From NCBI RefSeq assembly GCF_002970935.1, contig NZ_CP027194.1, forward strand, positions 124,001-188,000: DNA of 64,000 bases. Direction: 5' to 3'. Shown in pieces: positions 48,347 through 57,648 of this stretch (positions within the stretch are counted from its first letter, which is position 1; the number at the start of each line of letters is the position of its first letter). Under the pieces are notes generated by a model, which was given only the letters and a program-made list of their open reading frames with translations, searched no databases and was not told the DNA's origin. This DNA comes from Lactobacillus sp. CBA3606 (GTDB lineage: Bacteria > Bacillota > Bacilli > Lactobacillales > Lactobacillaceae). The position numbers and the translations under genes were made by a program.

Positions 48347-48868
48347 TTACTTAATTAGCTTCTCATAGACGTAGCAGGTATCATCTTGATGGTAAACCCC
48401 AACCATCTCGCCAACGCGCTCAAATTGCATTTTAGCAATCAAATGCTGCATGGCTAAATTATCGGCATGGGTATCAATTCGGATACTTTTAATAGCCGGA
48501 TGTTCTTCGGTAATATGGGCAATGATTTTTTCAAAAAGTTGGGTGGCGTAACCATGACCCGCATGGCTAGAATGAATCGCCACACGGTGGATAACGACAT
48601 ATGGCGCCGTGGTGTTTAACCAAGTAGCATTAGCCGTGTCGTAGGTGGCGTCTGGTGACGGTACTACGGCGACGGCACCTACTGTGGCGTTATCATCCGC
48701 ATTGAATAAGTAGGCGGATCCTTGCATGATATCGGCGGTAATCTGATTGCGTGATGGGTAATCGCCTTGCCATTGGTTGACACCGGCCTCGGCTAATTGA
48801 TTACGCCCATCGCTTAAAATATCGATGATAGTGTCAATGTCATCAAGAGTTGCTTTTTTAAAATACAT
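48347..48868 (-). CDS. GNAT-family N-acetyltransferase
   Basis: A 173-residue acetyltransferase of the GNAT superfamily. The acetyl-CoA binding motif A is visible as VIHRVAIHSSHAGHGYATQLFE near residues 93-114 (given here in two parts: VIHRVAIHSSHAGHG and YATQLFEKII), followed by motif B. The substrate is unknown; it resembles uncharacterised GNAT proteins of lactobacilli with an N-terminal FKKATLDDIDTIIDILSDG. The start is ATG 48868 with AGAGGAGTC upstream. Single-gene unit, minus strand, with the terminator at 48294 shared. Confidence 0.88.
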   Translation of the reverse strand: MYFKKATLDDIDTIIDILSDGRNQLAEAGVNQWQGDYPSRNQITADIMQGSAYLFNADDNATVGAVAVVPSPDATYDTANATWLNTTAPYVVIHRVAIHSSHAGHGYATQLFEKIIAHITEEHPAIKSIRIDTHADNLAMQHLIAKMQFERVGEMVGVYHQDDTCYVYEKLIK

Positions 48869-48986
48869 TATCTGTGACTCCTCTCTTAACTGCCCAACGT
48901 TTGTGTTTAAAACGCTGACTTTAACAGTATACAGAAGTCACACGAGATTGGTACTATTTTAGCTTGTTTCTTAGTAATTTTTCAAT

Positions 48987-49820
48987 TTAATTGTTGGTTG
49001 CCAGAATGGCTTGTGCGCGGGCGGCCATTGCATGAGCATCATTATAGGCAGCCACGGCATCCGGGGTGTACTGGTAAGTATTCGTACGTAGTGTTCGGTC
49101 ATAGAAGTCTAAATAGGGTAGGGCATGGTCCTGTGCGATTTTGATGGCTTGTTGCCAGTCAAAAGCCACTTGTCGGTAGTCAATACTAGTTAGGCCCTGG
49201 TCGTCAAAGGTTAGCAATAAATACATGGCTCGTGGTGAGCGTAACGCCGGCCATGGTGCAGTCGGTAAGCCAATGGTTCCGGCATTTAAAATCAATTGGC
49301 CCGCCGTGGAATACCGCATTAAGGGTTGATGGGTATGGGCATAGATGACGATATCCGGCTGCCCGGTCGCGGCTTGGTCAAAGTTGGCTTGTTCAGCAGT
49401 CGGTGCTAAGGCATGACCACGAGCACGCTGTGGCAAGACATGTTGCAAACGAATCGTGAGCGGGCCGACGTGCTTAGTGACCGTTAAGGGTAAGTGTAAA
49501 AGTTGCGTAAAGTGTGCTGAAGTTAATTGTTGGCGATCGTAAGCGGTTAAGATGGTCGCCATAATTTGCTTGGGTTGATTAAAGTCAGTGGGAGTGGCGG
49601 CTAAAACTTTACCATAATTTTCTTCATGATTCCCACGAACGTAAGCGGTTGGCTGGACTTGATCGAGTAAAGCCATACACCGCTCGGCTTCAGGGCCACG
49701 AACGGTTATATCGCCAACGGTCCAGTATTCGGTTACCCCTTGTGCCTGAGCATCGGCTAAAACGGCAGCGAGGGCGGTCGCATTGCCGTGAATATCAGAT
49801 AAAACTGCAATTTTTTGCAT
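48987..49820 (-). CDS. Metallophosphoesterase, YfcE-like
   Basis: A 277-residue calcineurin-like phosphoesterase. The five metal-binding motifs are present: DIHGN at residue 9 (VLSDIHGNATAL), GDITVRGP near 37, GNHEEN near 63, and YAHTHQP near 160. It probably hydrolyses phosphodiesters or phosphomonoesters in the cytoplasm. The C-terminal tail of about 80 residues is helical and specific to this group. The ATG at 49820 follows GAAAGGATTG. The substrate is unknown. Confidence 0.88.
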   Translation of the reverse strand: MQKIAVLSDIHGNATALAAVLADAQAQGVTEYWTVGDITVRGPEAERCMALLDQVQPTAYVRGNHEENYGKVLAATPTDFNQPKQIMATILTAYDRQQLTSAHFTQLLHLPLTVTKHVGPLTIRLQHVLPQRARGHALAPTAEQANFDQAATGQPDIVIYAHTHQPLMRYSTAGQLILNAGTIGLPTAPWPALRSPRAMYLLLTFDDQGLTSIDYRQVAFDWQQAIKIAQDHALPYLDFYDRTLRTNTYQYTPDAVAAYNDAHAMAARAQAILATNN

Positions 49821-49927
49821 CTTAAAGCAATCCTTTCATGAATAACAGTTGTTGTGGTTAGTAAAGTTTACTATTCGTTAAAAATCGGTTAGCAACTCAC
49901 GCTGATAAATACAACGCCGCTTAAATC

Positions 49928-49936
49928 TGGTATACT
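49928..49936 (+). promoter_or_regulatory. Extended -10 promoter of the candidate small RNA
   Basis: TGGTATACT is a complete extended -10, followed 57 bases later by a terminator stem. Confidence 0.55.
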
Positions 49937-49942
49937 ATACTA

Positions 49943-50030
49943 CGGAACGAAGTAATATATTAGCACGTATATTCAAGCCAATTCGTTTCAAAGCCGTAGT
50001 TGTCCTCCGGGATAACGACGGTTTTTATTT
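49943..50030 (+). ncRNA. Candidate stand-alone small RNA, about 86 nt
   Basis: A promoter at 49928-49936 and a terminator hairpin at 49994-50021 (12 pairs, one mismatch, loop TCCG, then TTTTTATTTT) bound an RNA of about 86 bases. The next genes on both sides are on the minus strand, and no ORF of useful length lies between. No tRNA, riboswitch or known RNA family is recognised. The minus strand has no T run after the same stem, so the + strand is the likely template. Confidence is limited because only signals support it. Confidence 0.5.
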
Positions 50031-50108
50031 TAGCATAAAATGCAGTGTGACGGTGTCGTGTGGTTAGTTAGTCTAATGCTAGTAATAGTGGGGTTGTGTC
50101 CAAACTAA

Positions 50109-50135
50109 AAAAGCCTGACAATTTGTCAGACTTTT
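50109..50135 (-). terminator. Terminator of the permease gene
   Basis: AAAAGTCTGACA (minus strand) pairs with TGTCAGGCTTTTTT directly after the permease stop at 50139. Confidence 0.85.
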
Positions 50136-50138
50136 ACA

Positions 50139-51518
50139 TTAGTTTTGACGATGCTGTTTGATTTTTTGACTGAGATAATAGCCGAGATAGCAAATTGCAA
50201 TAAAGGGTAACGTGTAGTAGAGAGCAATACGCTGATTAGGGTCAAACCAAATCAGAATGCAGGACAGACCACTTAAAATAAAGGTCAGCCAAGGCACGAC
50301 CGGGTAGCCAGGCGTTTTATAGGTTAAGTCGGCCAGATTTTTGCCACTCTTAACGTAAGCTTTACGAAAATTAATTTCTGATAAGGCAATTGCCATCCAA
50401 ACAATGACCACTGCTAAACCGGAAATTGAGACTAAAACGAGATAAACGGAACCGGCCGCATACACACTAGACAGTAACGCGAGAATACCACCTAACATAC
50501 TCGTTATTAGGGCAATCAAAGGAACGTCACGGCGAGTGGTCCGTTTAAAGATTTTAGGAATTGTGCCTTCATTGGCGAGCGACCATAACATCCGCGTTGA
50601 GGCATATAGGCCGGAATTAGCGGCAGACATAATCGCAGTCAATACGACAAAGTTCATGAGGTCGGCTGCATACGGAATGCCAATTTCTTTGAAGACCAAG
50701 ACGAAAGGACTTTGCGTGACCCCGGCCTTTTGATAAGGAATTAAAGCAGCCATCACGAACATACTACCGACAAAGAAAATAATCAAACGCCATAACGTGG
50801 TCCGAATGGCAATTGGAATCGTATGGGCCGGATCTTTGGCTTCACCCGCGGTAATGCCGATGAGCTCGGTTCCTGAAAAGGCGAAATTAACGGTGAGCAT
50901 CGTCGTGAAGACCCCGCCAAAACCATTGGGAAACCAGCCATTTTTGTAATAGTTAGCCAGTAAGGGGGCACTCGAATGGCCCTGCAATGGGAGTAAGCCG
51001 ATAATTGCTAAGCTACCTAAAATAATAAAAACGATAATTGCAACGACCTTGATACTGGCAAACCAAAATTCGGCTTCAGCGAACCAGCGGACCGATAAGG
51101 CATTAACGGTAAAGATGACGACCATGAAAAGTAAGCTCCAAAGCCAGGTGGCAACGTGGGGAAACCAGTTCTGCATGATTAGCCCTGCGGCGGTGAATTC
51201 GGAACCTAGCGCAATCGTCCAAGTCAGCCAATATAGGATTGCGACTGTGAAACCAGTCCCAGGGCCGATATATTTTTTTGCATAGACATGAAATGCCCCG
51301 GTATAGGGCATGGCGACCGCTAGTTCACCCAGACACAACATCACTAGGTAGACTAAGACGGCACCGATGGTGTAAGCGAGTAGCGTTCCAATGGGGCCCG
51401 CTTCATGAATGGTATAACCAGAACTGAGAAATAGTCCAGTTCCAATGACCCCACCGAGTGAAATCATTAGGACATGCCGTGACTCCATTTGGCGATTAAG
51501 ATGAGTTTGTTTAGACAT
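50139..51518 (-). CDS. mmuP: Amino acid permease (APC family), probably S-methylmethionine permease MmuP-like
   Basis: A 12-helix APC superfamily permease of 459 residues, with the family start [20 protein letters not shown] and [20 protein letters not shown] and the later [20 protein letters not shown]. Homologous permeases carry lysine, S-methylmethionine or related amino acids. The divergent homocysteine S-methyltransferase uses S-methylmethionine as a methyl donor, and MmuP-MmuM is a known pair, so S-methylmethionine is the best guess. AAGGAGC precedes ATG 51518. The specificity is inferred from context alone. Confidence 0.8.
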   Translation of the reverse strand: MSKQTHLNRQMESRHVLMISLGGVIGTGLFLSSGYTIHEAGPIGTLLAYTIGAVLVYLVMLCLGELAVAMPYTGAFHVYAKKYIGPGTGFTVAILYWLTWTIALGSEFTAAGLIMQNWFPHVATWLWSLLFMVVIFTVNALSVRWFAEAEFWFASIKVVAIIVFIILGSLAIIGLLPLQGHSSAPLLANYYKNGWFPNGFGGVFTTMLTVNFAFSGTELIGITAGEAKDPAHTIPIAIRTTLWRLIIFFVGSMFVMAALIPYQKAGVTQSPFVLVFKEIGIPYAADLMNFVVLTAIMSAANSGLYASTRMLWSLANEGTIPKIFKRTTRRDVPLIALITSMLGGILALLSSVYAAGSVYLVLVSISGLAVVIVWMAIALSEINFRKAYVKSGKNLADLTYKTPGYPVVPWLTFILSGLSCILIWFDPNQRIALYYTLPFIAICYLGYYLSQKIKQHRQN

Positions 51519-51620
51519 AAATAAAGGCGCTCCTTGCAAGTTTAAAATAATTAGAATAAGATGAGTAAACTATTAATGCAATTAGAATACCATAATTTTG
51601 GGTCAGAAAGGAATATTAGT

Positions 51621-52556
51621 ATGGCAAAAAAATCATTGAAAGCGTTATTAAAAATGGGTCCTGTCGTCTTGGATGGTGCGATGGCAACTGAATTAGAAAA
51701 ACGAGGTGTTGCGACCGACAGCGCTTTATGGTCAGCGACGGCGATGCTCACTAAACCCGCAGCAATTACGGCGGTGCACCAGAGTTATTTTGCCGCTGGG
51801 GCGCAGATTGCGATTACGAATACGTATCAAGCTAATGTACCTGCCTTTGAAGCTGCTGGGATTCCAGCAGCGCAAGCGCGACAGTTAATTCAGTCAGCGG
51901 TCCAACTCGCAAATCAGGCGCGTGATGACTATGCGGAGCAACACGCTGATTTTACGGGGATTGTGGCCGGCAGTATCGGTTCTTATGGGGCCTATTTAGC
52001 GGATGGCAGTGAATACACCGGTCATTATCAGTTAACGGCGCAGGCCTATCAAGCGTTTCACCGAGAACGGCTGGAATTAATGATGGCGGTTGGGGTTGAT
52101 ACGCTGGCCTTAGAAACGATGCCAAACTTTAAAGAAGTTCAAGCGTTGGTGCGCTTAGTGACAACAACTTATCCCACCCAGCCTTACTGGGTTAGCTTCA
52201 GTATTCGTGATGCGCAAACGTTGTGTGATGGGACTAGCCTGGCTAAGGCCGCACGGTGGGTTGCTGCACAGCCCAATGTGGTGGCAGTTGGCGTGAACTG
52301 TACCACTTTGGAAAATATTGAACCAGCGCTGCAAACGTTGCGAGCAGCGGTGACAGTGCCATTGATTGTGTATCCAAATTCAGGCGATGAATATGATCCG
52401 ATGACAAAAACGTGGCAATCGACTACCTTAAGTCATCAATTTTCGTCATTTGTACCGGCTTGGTTGGCTGCTGGTGCCCAAATTATTGGTGGTTGTTGTC
52501 GGACGACCCCGACCGATATTCAGACCGTTGCTAGCTTGATTCATGAGTCAGCTTAA
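51621..52556 (+). CDS. mmuM: Homocysteine S-methyltransferase
   Basis: Transfers a methyl group from S-methylmethionine (or SAM) to homocysteine, giving methionine. The 311-residue protein has the MmuM layout: GPVVLDGAMATELEKRG at the start, SIGSYGAYLADGSEYTGHY near residue 115, and the zinc-binding cysteines in AVGVNCTTLENI and AQIIGGCCRTTPTDI. GAAAGGA lies 8 bases before ATG 51621. The frame opens earlier at 51561, but that part is not family-like. It is divergent from the permease gene and fits a small methionine salvage unit. Confidence 0.93.
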   Translation: MAKKSLKALLKMGPVVLDGAMATELEKRGVATDSALWSATAMLTKPAAITAVHQSYFAAGAQIAITNTYQANVPAFEAAGIPAAQARQLIQSAVQLANQARDDYAEQHADFTGIVAGSIGSYGAYLADGSEYTGHYQLTAQAYQAFHRERLELMMAVGVDTLALETMPNFKEVQALVRLVTTTYPTQPYWVSFSIRDAQTLCDGTSLAKAARWVAAQPNVVAVGVNCTTLENIEPALQTLRAAVTVPLIVYPNSGDEYDPMTKTWQSTTLSHQFSSFVPAWLAAGAQIIGGCCRTTPTDIQTVASLIHESA

Positions 52557-52568
52557 GGCCGCAAAAAA

Positions 52569-52623
52569 ATAAAAACAGGCTTTGCAAGCAGTTATGAACG
52601 ACTTGCAGGGCCTGTTTTTATTT
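52569..52623. terminator. Bidirectional terminator
   Basis: ATAAAAACAGGC..TGCAAG and CTTGCA..GCCTGTTTTTAT pair in a long stem between convergent genes. Confidence 0.85.
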
Positions 52624-52648
52624 GATTATCAGGAAGGTCAAACTGAAC

Positions 52649-53368
52649 TTAATAAAGTAAGAACATTAAAATTAGTTGAACGGCTGCATTAATTAGCAAA
52701 TGAAACCGCATCCGTCCGACCGATTGTTGACTAAACCAAACGGCGATTGTGACTAAGATTGCCAGGATAGTCTGCCAAGTCAAAGGTTGTAAAAAGATGA
52801 CGATCACTAATAAAAGACCGGTAATCGCCGAAATGAGCTGGTTGATCTGGCGTTGATGGCTAAAACTTGGCACGTATAAGAAAAGATAGCTTGCCATTAA
52901 CGGGGCTAATTTCCATAAAAAGGTCGTCGATAAATAATTATTTTGCAAATAAAAAACGGCCACTGGAATCGTATACGTCATGACAATGCTGAAGACGGTT
53001 AACCCGAAATAGTTTTGCATGCCAAAGCGGGGGATTGCCATAATTAGTAACCACGCGCTTCCGGTTAACAATAAATATAATAGTTCGGATTCCTTAGCAA
53101 TGATGCTTGTCAGAGCCAGAGCTACTGAAATCCCAATGGCGACTAAACTCCATTGGGGGGCAATCCGCCGGTCTAAAATAATAAAAATCGTTGCCGTAAT
53201 GGCTAACGTATACCCGATGAGCGGGAGTTGTGCGGATGAAAATTGTGCGGTTTGGAAGGAACGCCCGTAATCTAGCGCAGCCCACCAACAAATGATACTT
53301 TGAACAACCATGAAAAGGACCAGGTGAACATAGTCACGGTTTAATTTTATTTTTCCAATTCGAATCAT
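52649..53368 (-). CDS. Hypothetical polytopic membrane protein, 239 aa
   Basis: Eight hydrophobic segments and short loops fill nearly the whole protein (VLFMVVQSIICWWAAL; PLIGYTLAITATIFIILD; LVAIGISVALALTSI; QLISAITGLLLVIVIFLQPL and others). The family is not recognised. The N-terminus (MIRIGKIKLNRDY) is basic and likely cytoplasmic. It lies upstream of metK in the opposite direction, so a metK link is only positional. Confidence 0.75.
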   Translation of the reverse strand: MIRIGKIKLNRDYVHLVLFMVVQSIICWWAALDYGRSFQTAQFSSAQLPLIGYTLAITATIFIILDRRIAPQWSLVAIGISVALALTSIIAKESELLYLLLTGSAWLLIMAIPRFGMQNYFGLTVFSIVMTYTIPVAVFYLQNNYLSTTFLWKLAPLMASYLFLYVPSFSHQRQINQLISAITGLLLVIVIFLQPLTWQTILAILVTIAVWFSQQSVGRMRFHLLINAAVQLILMFLLY

Positions 53369-53486
53369 ATGGCCAACGTCTTTCTGTAGGTATTATTACA
53401 ATCCTAACGATAGACGGCGAGCCAGTCAATAATTTGGTAAGATTCTTTAAAAATTCTGTTGATTGTGATAGTGTAATATAGTTATG

Positions 53487-53615
53487 AGCCGTTCCCGAGA
53501 GGATAAGAGGTTGGGACTGGAAACGTCACAACGGACTAGCAATGGCTATGAAAACAGTCGTGGTAGTTACTCTTAGATGCCTTGTAACCGCAATTTTTCA
53601 AGGGGGAATTTTAAA
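53487..53615 (+). promoter_or_regulatory. SMK box (SAM-III) riboswitch controlling metK
   Basis: GTTCCCGAGAGGAT (53491-53504), AGATGCCTTGTAACC (53575-53589) and AGGGGGAATT (53601-53610) match the conserved parts of the SMK box. SAM makes TTCCC pair with the Shine-Dalgarno GGGAA and blocks translation. AAGAG (53505-53509) and CTCTT (53570-53574) close an inner stem. The variable insert between them, about 60 bases, is longer than in the crystallised E. faecalis RNA. Confidence 0.92.
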
Positions 53616-54803
53616 GTGAGTGAAAGACACCTATTTACATCTGAATCAGTTTCTGAGGGCCATCCCGATAAAATCGCGGATCAAATCAGTGATGCCATTT
53701 TAGATGCCATGTTAGAACAAGATCCACAAGCTCGGGTTGCTGTTGAAACTTCAGTAACTACGGGGTTAGTATTAGTCTTTGGTGAAGTATCGACCAAAGC
53801 CTATGTTGATATTCAAAAGGTTGTGCGTGACACGATTAAATCAATTGGCTATGTTGATGGTCAATATGGGTTTGATGGTGATAACTGTGCCGTTTTAGTT
53901 TCGTTGGATGAACAATCACCAGATATTGCCCAAGGTGTTGATGATTCTTTGGAAACTCGTGAAGGTGACGCGGACCCATTGGATCAAATTGGAGCCGGCG
54001 ATCAAGGGATGATGTTTGGCTATGCCATTAACGAAACACCTGAGTTAATGCCACTTCCAATCGCTCTAAGTCATCGGTTAATGCGCCAAATTGCAACTTT
54101 GCGCAAGACTGGGACCATCAACTGGTTGCGGCCAGATGCGAAAGCGCAAGTTACGGTTGAATATGATGCTCAGAATCAACCTAAGCGGATTGATACCGTC
54201 GTCTTATCAACGCAACATGATCCTGACGTTTCGTTAACCACGATTCGGCAAACGGTGATTGATCAAGTGATTAAGGCGGTTATTCCTGCTGATTTGTTGG
54301 ATGATCAAACCAAATACTTGGTCAACCCAACTGGCCGCTTTGTTATCGGTGGCCCCCAAGGGGATGCTGGCTTAACTGGGCGGAAAGTTATCGTTGACAC
54401 TTATGGTGGGTTCGCCCATCATGGCGGCGGGGCTTTCTCTGGTAAGGATGCGACCAAAGTGGACCGTTCAGCAAGTTATGCGGCGCGCTATATTGCGAAA
54501 AATTTAGTTGCTGCTGGCTTGGCTGATCAGGTTGAAGTCCAATTAGCGTATGCTATCGGAGTTGCTGAACCAGTATCAATTGCGGTTGATACGGCTGGTA
54601 CCGGTAAGGTCAGTGATGATGCCTTAATTACAGCGATTCGCCAAAACTTTGATTTGCGGCCCGCTGGAATTATTAAAATGTTAGACTTACAACGCCCAAT
54701 TTATCGGCAAACTGCTGCGTACGGTCATTTCGGTCGGACGGATGTTGACTTGCCTTGGGAACATACTGATAAAGTAGCGGCTTTAAAAGCTGAATTTAAC
54801 TAA
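53616..54803 (+). CDS. metK: S-adenosylmethionine synthetase
   Basis: Makes SAM from methionine and ATP. The 395-residue product has the MAT signatures [20 protein letters not shown] near residue 8, [20 protein letters not shown] near 118, [20 protein letters not shown] near 270 and [20 protein letters not shown] near 345. GTG 53616 is the start: it lies 9 bases after GGGGG of the SMK box, and the earlier ATG 53577 is part of the riboswitch. Regulation by SAM is therefore at translation. Secure identification. Confidence 0.97.
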   Translation: MSERHLFTSESVSEGHPDKIADQISDAILDAMLEQDPQARVAVETSVTTGLVLVFGEVSTKAYVDIQKVVRDTIKSIGYVDGQYGFDGDNCAVLVSLDEQSPDIAQGVDDSLETREGDADPLDQIGAGDQGMMFGYAINETPELMPLPIALSHRLMRQIATLRKTGTINWLRPDAKAQVTVEYDAQNQPKRIDTVVLSTQHDPDVSLTTIRQTVIDQVIKAVIPADLLDDQTKYLVNPTGRFVIGGPQGDAGLTGRKVIVDTYGGFAHHGGGAFSGKDATKVDRSASYAARYIAKNLVAAGLADQVEVQLAYAIGVAEPVSIAVDTAGTGKVSDDALITAIRQNFDLRPAGIIKMLDLQRPIYRQTAAYGHFGRTDVDLPWEHTDKVAALKAEFN

Positions 54804-54808
54804 ATAAA

Positions 54809-54884
54809 CGTAACGACTTTTCGTTACGGTCTGTAGGTACTCGACGCTAAAAGCGACCTTGTTTTAACAGGTCGCTTTTTTTGC
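54809..54884 (+). terminator. metK terminator region, two hairpins
   Basis: CGTAACGA/TCGTTACG (54809-54828) is followed by AAAAGCGACCT/AGGTCGCTTTTTTT (54849-54884), the true terminator. Confidence 0.85.
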
Positions 54885-54939
54885 GGTCTGCGTCGCCATT
54901 AAAGCGGGTCATTTTTCAAACATAGAAGGAGTAAATGAC

Positions 54940-56433
54940 ATGCAACAACGTAAAACCAACGTTATCGCAGTTACCATTGCGATATACGTGGCCACGTTCA
55001 TGAGCGCGATCGAAGGGACCATCGTGTCAACGGCCTTGCCGACAATTGTCGGTGACCTGCACGGGGTTGCTTTAATGAACTGGGTTTTTTCAATTTATTT
55101 ATTGACCAATGCCATGATGACGCCAATTTATGGCAAGTTAACGGACTTAATCGGTCGTAAACCGGTCATGCAAGCGGGGTTGATTATCTTTATTATCGGC
55201 TCGATGATGAGTGGCTTATCTGATTCCATGCCAGTCCTGATTTTCTGGCGCGCCGTCCAAGGGATTGGGGCTGGTGCACTGATGCCAGTCTCCATGACTA
55301 TTATTGCGGACATTTATTCATTTGAACGGCGAGCCAAAGTTCTGGGCTTTAATAGTTCGGCTTGGGGGATTGCCTCAGTCTTGGCGCCTTTAATTGGGGG
55401 CATCATTGTTGATAAGTTAAGTTGGCATTGGATCTTTTTCATCAATGTGCCCGTGGGCTTGATTACCTTAGTTTTATTTCAAGTTTATTTACGAGAACCT
55501 AAGCGCCAGCGACAAGGTAAAGTTGATTATCTGGGTAGTTTCTGGTTAATGCTATTTTTATTGTGTTTGATGTTGAGTTTCCAATTACTTGGAAATGCCA
55601 CAATTAGTTGGGCCACAGTTATCATGGCATGGGTATTAAGCGGCTTTAGCCTGTGGTTATTTATTCGCCGTGAGAGTCGAACCGCAGAACCCGTGATTTC
55701 GTTGGACTTATTCAAAAATCATACGTTTGTCATTCAAAATGCCGTGGCAGCGTTAGTGAGCGGGTTCTTGATGGCCGTCGAAGTATACATTCCCACGTGG
55801 ACGCAGGGAATTCTGGGTGTGCCAGCGTCATTAGCGGGCTTTGCAGTAACGCCAAGTTCGTTAATGTGGATTATTGGGTCCTTCGTGACGGGCCGATTAT
55901 TGGCTAAATGGGCGCCACGAAAAATTATCTATTTAAGTTTAATGTTTATTTTGATTACCAGTATTTGCCTGGCTCTCTTACCGGTTTCAACCGTCTTTGG
56001 TTGGTTCTTCTTGATTACCGCCATTGGAGGCGTTGGCTTTGGGATTACCATCACTGCAACGACAGTAACGTCACAGCATCTCGTCGCACCAGAAAATGTG
56101 GGTGTGGCGACGTCGTTTAATACATTGAGTCGGACAATCGGCCAGACCTTAATGATTTCGATTTTTGGGATTGCCCTAAACGTCGGGATGAATCAAGGCA
56201 TTCAACAGCATGCTGGCACTAATATGGCAATGATGAATAAACTGATTAATCCACAGACGGCAACGAGTTTGCCAGCTAAGCGCTTACCAACGCTACATGG
56301 AATTCTGTACACCGGGTTACATTGGGTCTATCTAATTGGCCTTGGTCTGGTGATTTTAGCGCTAATCGTGAATAGTTTTGACCGAGGCAAACAGATGACT
56401 GCGGCGCAACATGCAGCTAAGTTAAAAAAGTAA
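54940..56433 (+). CDS. MFS multidrug transporter, DHA2 (EmrB/QacA) family
   Basis: A 497-residue protein with 14 predicted membrane helices. The DHA2 motifs are clear: motif A GKLTDLIGRKP near residue 66, motif D1 at MSAIEGTIVSTALPTIVGDL near 21-40, and motif C-like GAGALMPVSMTIIADIYSFE near 110. Members export drugs, dyes or bile acids in exchange for protons. AGAAGGAGTAAATGAC precedes ATG 54940. The substrate is unknown and no regulator gene is adjacent. It is a single-gene unit with terminator. Confidence 0.88.
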   Translation: MQQRKTNVIAVTIAIYVATFMSAIEGTIVSTALPTIVGDLHGVALMNWVFSIYLLTNAMMTPIYGKLTDLIGRKPVMQAGLIIFIIGSMMSGLSDSMPVLIFWRAVQGIGAGALMPVSMTIIADIYSFERRAKVLGFNSSAWGIASVLAPLIGGIIVDKLSWHWIFFINVPVGLITLVLFQVYLREPKRQRQGKVDYLGSFWLMLFLLCLMLSFQLLGNATISWATVIMAWVLSGFSLWLFIRRESRTAEPVISLDLFKNHTFVIQNAVAALVSGFLMAVEVYIPTWTQGILGVPASLAGFAVTPSSLMWIIGSFVTGRLLAKWAPRKIIYLSLMFILITSICLALLPVSTVFGWFFLITAIGGVGFGITITATTVTSQHLVAPENVGVATSFNTLSRTIGQTLMISIFGIALNVGMNQGIQQHAGTNMAMMNKLINPQTATSLPAKRLPTLHGILYTGLHWVYLIGLGLVILALIVNSFDRGKQMTAAQHAAKLKK

Positions 56434-56475
56434 ATTAGGTGACCTAAAGCCGCGTAAAAAGCTTTGGAAAAAATA

Positions 56476-56526
56476 AAATAATTGTAGCAAGAAGTCACAC
56501 AATTCTTGCTGCAATTATTTTTTGTT
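56476..56526. terminator. Bidirectional terminator
   Basis: AATAATTGTAGCAAGAA and TTCTTGCTGCAATTATT pair, with A and T runs on both sides. Confidence 0.85.
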
Positions 56527-56554
56527 TTCAAGCATACCAAAATGGGTGCGTAAA

Positions 56555-57211
56555 CTAGTCGACTTTTTTAGGGGTTAAGGGGCCAATTCGTTGGCCCTGG
56601 CTCAGGCGGGTACTCAAATATAAGAGACAGCTCCCAAGTAGAACGCCCCCCACAGTATCACTGGGGTAATGGACGCCGACGACGATGCGACTGATCATCA
56701 TTAGTAAAATCAGGGCGCAACCACCGACTAATAGGCCACGTTTTAACGAGCGGTGCTGTAGCTGATCATAGGCGATAACTAATAAACTACCGACTAATAC
56801 GGTCGCTGTTGTGGAATGTCCGCTGGGATAACTATAGCCCCCAATCTCAATAAGCCGCCATGCCGTTGGGCGAGGTCGTTGAATCAATTGTTTGATAAAA
56901 TAATTGCCATAAGCAGCTAAGCCCCAAGTATTAACCCAAAAAAACAACGTGGCTCGTTGTTGTTGGCGCCAAACTAATAGCAAACCAATGACGACGGTAA
57001 TGCCAGTCACTGGCACTGAATTCCCCAACTGTGTATAGGCCACTAGTCCAGTTTGTAACCAGGCCGGACTTTGATGCAGCGGCCATGCGATGTGCGTATC
57101 GAAAGTTTTAATAAACGGGGCTTGGCGCCAAACCGCCCAGGTCCAACCGAGCCACAGTAAAAATACCAGTAACATTGCCCAGTCACGCCGGCGCCAATGA
57201 ATTTTAGCCAT
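56555..57211 (-). CDS. PAP2-family membrane phosphatase
   Basis: A 218-residue membrane phosphatase of the PAP2 family with the three active-site motifs: KQLIQRPRPTAW, SYPSGHSTTATVL and SRIVVGVHYPSDTVGG. It should remove phosphate from lipid phosphates such as undecaprenyl pyrophosphate or phosphatidate on the outer membrane face, with five to six helices. GGAGGACTCCG places the start at ATG 57211; the frame extends further upstream. It lies opposite leuS, and no operon partners are present. The exact lipid substrate is unknown. Confidence 0.88.
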   Translation of the reverse strand: MAKIHWRRRDWAMLLVFLLWLGWTWAVWRQAPFIKTFDTHIAWPLHQSPAWLQTGLVAYTQLGNSVPVTGITVVIGLLLVWRQQQRATLFFWVNTWGLAAYGNYFIKQLIQRPRPTAWRLIEIGGYSYPSGHSTTATVLVGSLLVIAYDQLQHRSLKRGLLVGGCALILLMMISRIVVGVHYPSDTVGGVLLGSCLLYLSTRLSQGQRIGPLTPKKVD

Positions 57212-57312
57212 CGGAGTCCTCCAATCAAGATTTCTTGTCCTGATTATAGCATGTTTAACAATTTCAACCGGGCCCAGTGCATGAAAAGCCACGTTTTTGA
57301 GCGTGTTCGCTC

Positions 57313-57341
57313 TTGAAAAAGTAAGCCGAATTTGCTAACAT
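57313..57341 (+). promoter_or_regulatory. leuS promoter
   Basis: TTGAAA (57313-57318), 17-base spacer, TAACAT (57336-57341), directly before the T-box leader. Confidence 0.75.
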
Positions 57342-57344
57342 AGG

Positions 57345-57590
57345 TAGCAATAACTTTACGACTCTGACAAGGACTAGTAAGCCAAGCTGATTTTCAGAAA
57401 CCTCGTGGGCGCTGAAAACGAGGAATTAGCGACGCTGAACTTACCTTCGAGTCTTCCGGCTCAACTTACAAGACGGACGTGGTTTCGCGTTAAGATTCCC
57501 AAGAGGCCACGGAAACGTGGAATCATAGGTGGTACCGCGGAACCTGTTTTCGTCCTATAAGCGCTTTTTGCTTATAGGCTTTTTTTGTAA
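57345..57590 (+). promoter_or_regulatory. T-box riboswitch for leuS, specifier CTT (Leu)
   Basis: The base of stem I is GACTC (57360-57364) with GAGTC (57449-57453). The AGTA element (57376-57379) faces GAA (57437-57439), followed by the specifier CTT (57440-57442), a leucine codon matching leuS. The T-box TGGTACCGCGG is at 57530-57540. The terminator CCTATAAGC/GCTTATAGG with a T run (57553-57590) follows. Uncharged tRNA-Leu would keep leuS on. Confidence 0.93.
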
Positions 57591-57648
57591 CTTGAGCCGG
57601 TAACTGATACTTAGTTACATAAACCAGTACCAAGAGAGGGGCACTAGC

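Noticed and set aside
49820-50030. Small RNA on the minus strand or terminator of the phosphoesterase
   Set aside because: The stem at 49994-50021 has no T run on the minus strand, and the phosphoesterase gene begins, not ends, on that side.
53577-53579. ATG inside the SMK box as the metK start
   Set aside because: It belongs to the conserved AGATGCCTTGTAACC riboswitch segment; GTG 53616 is better placed after GGGGG.
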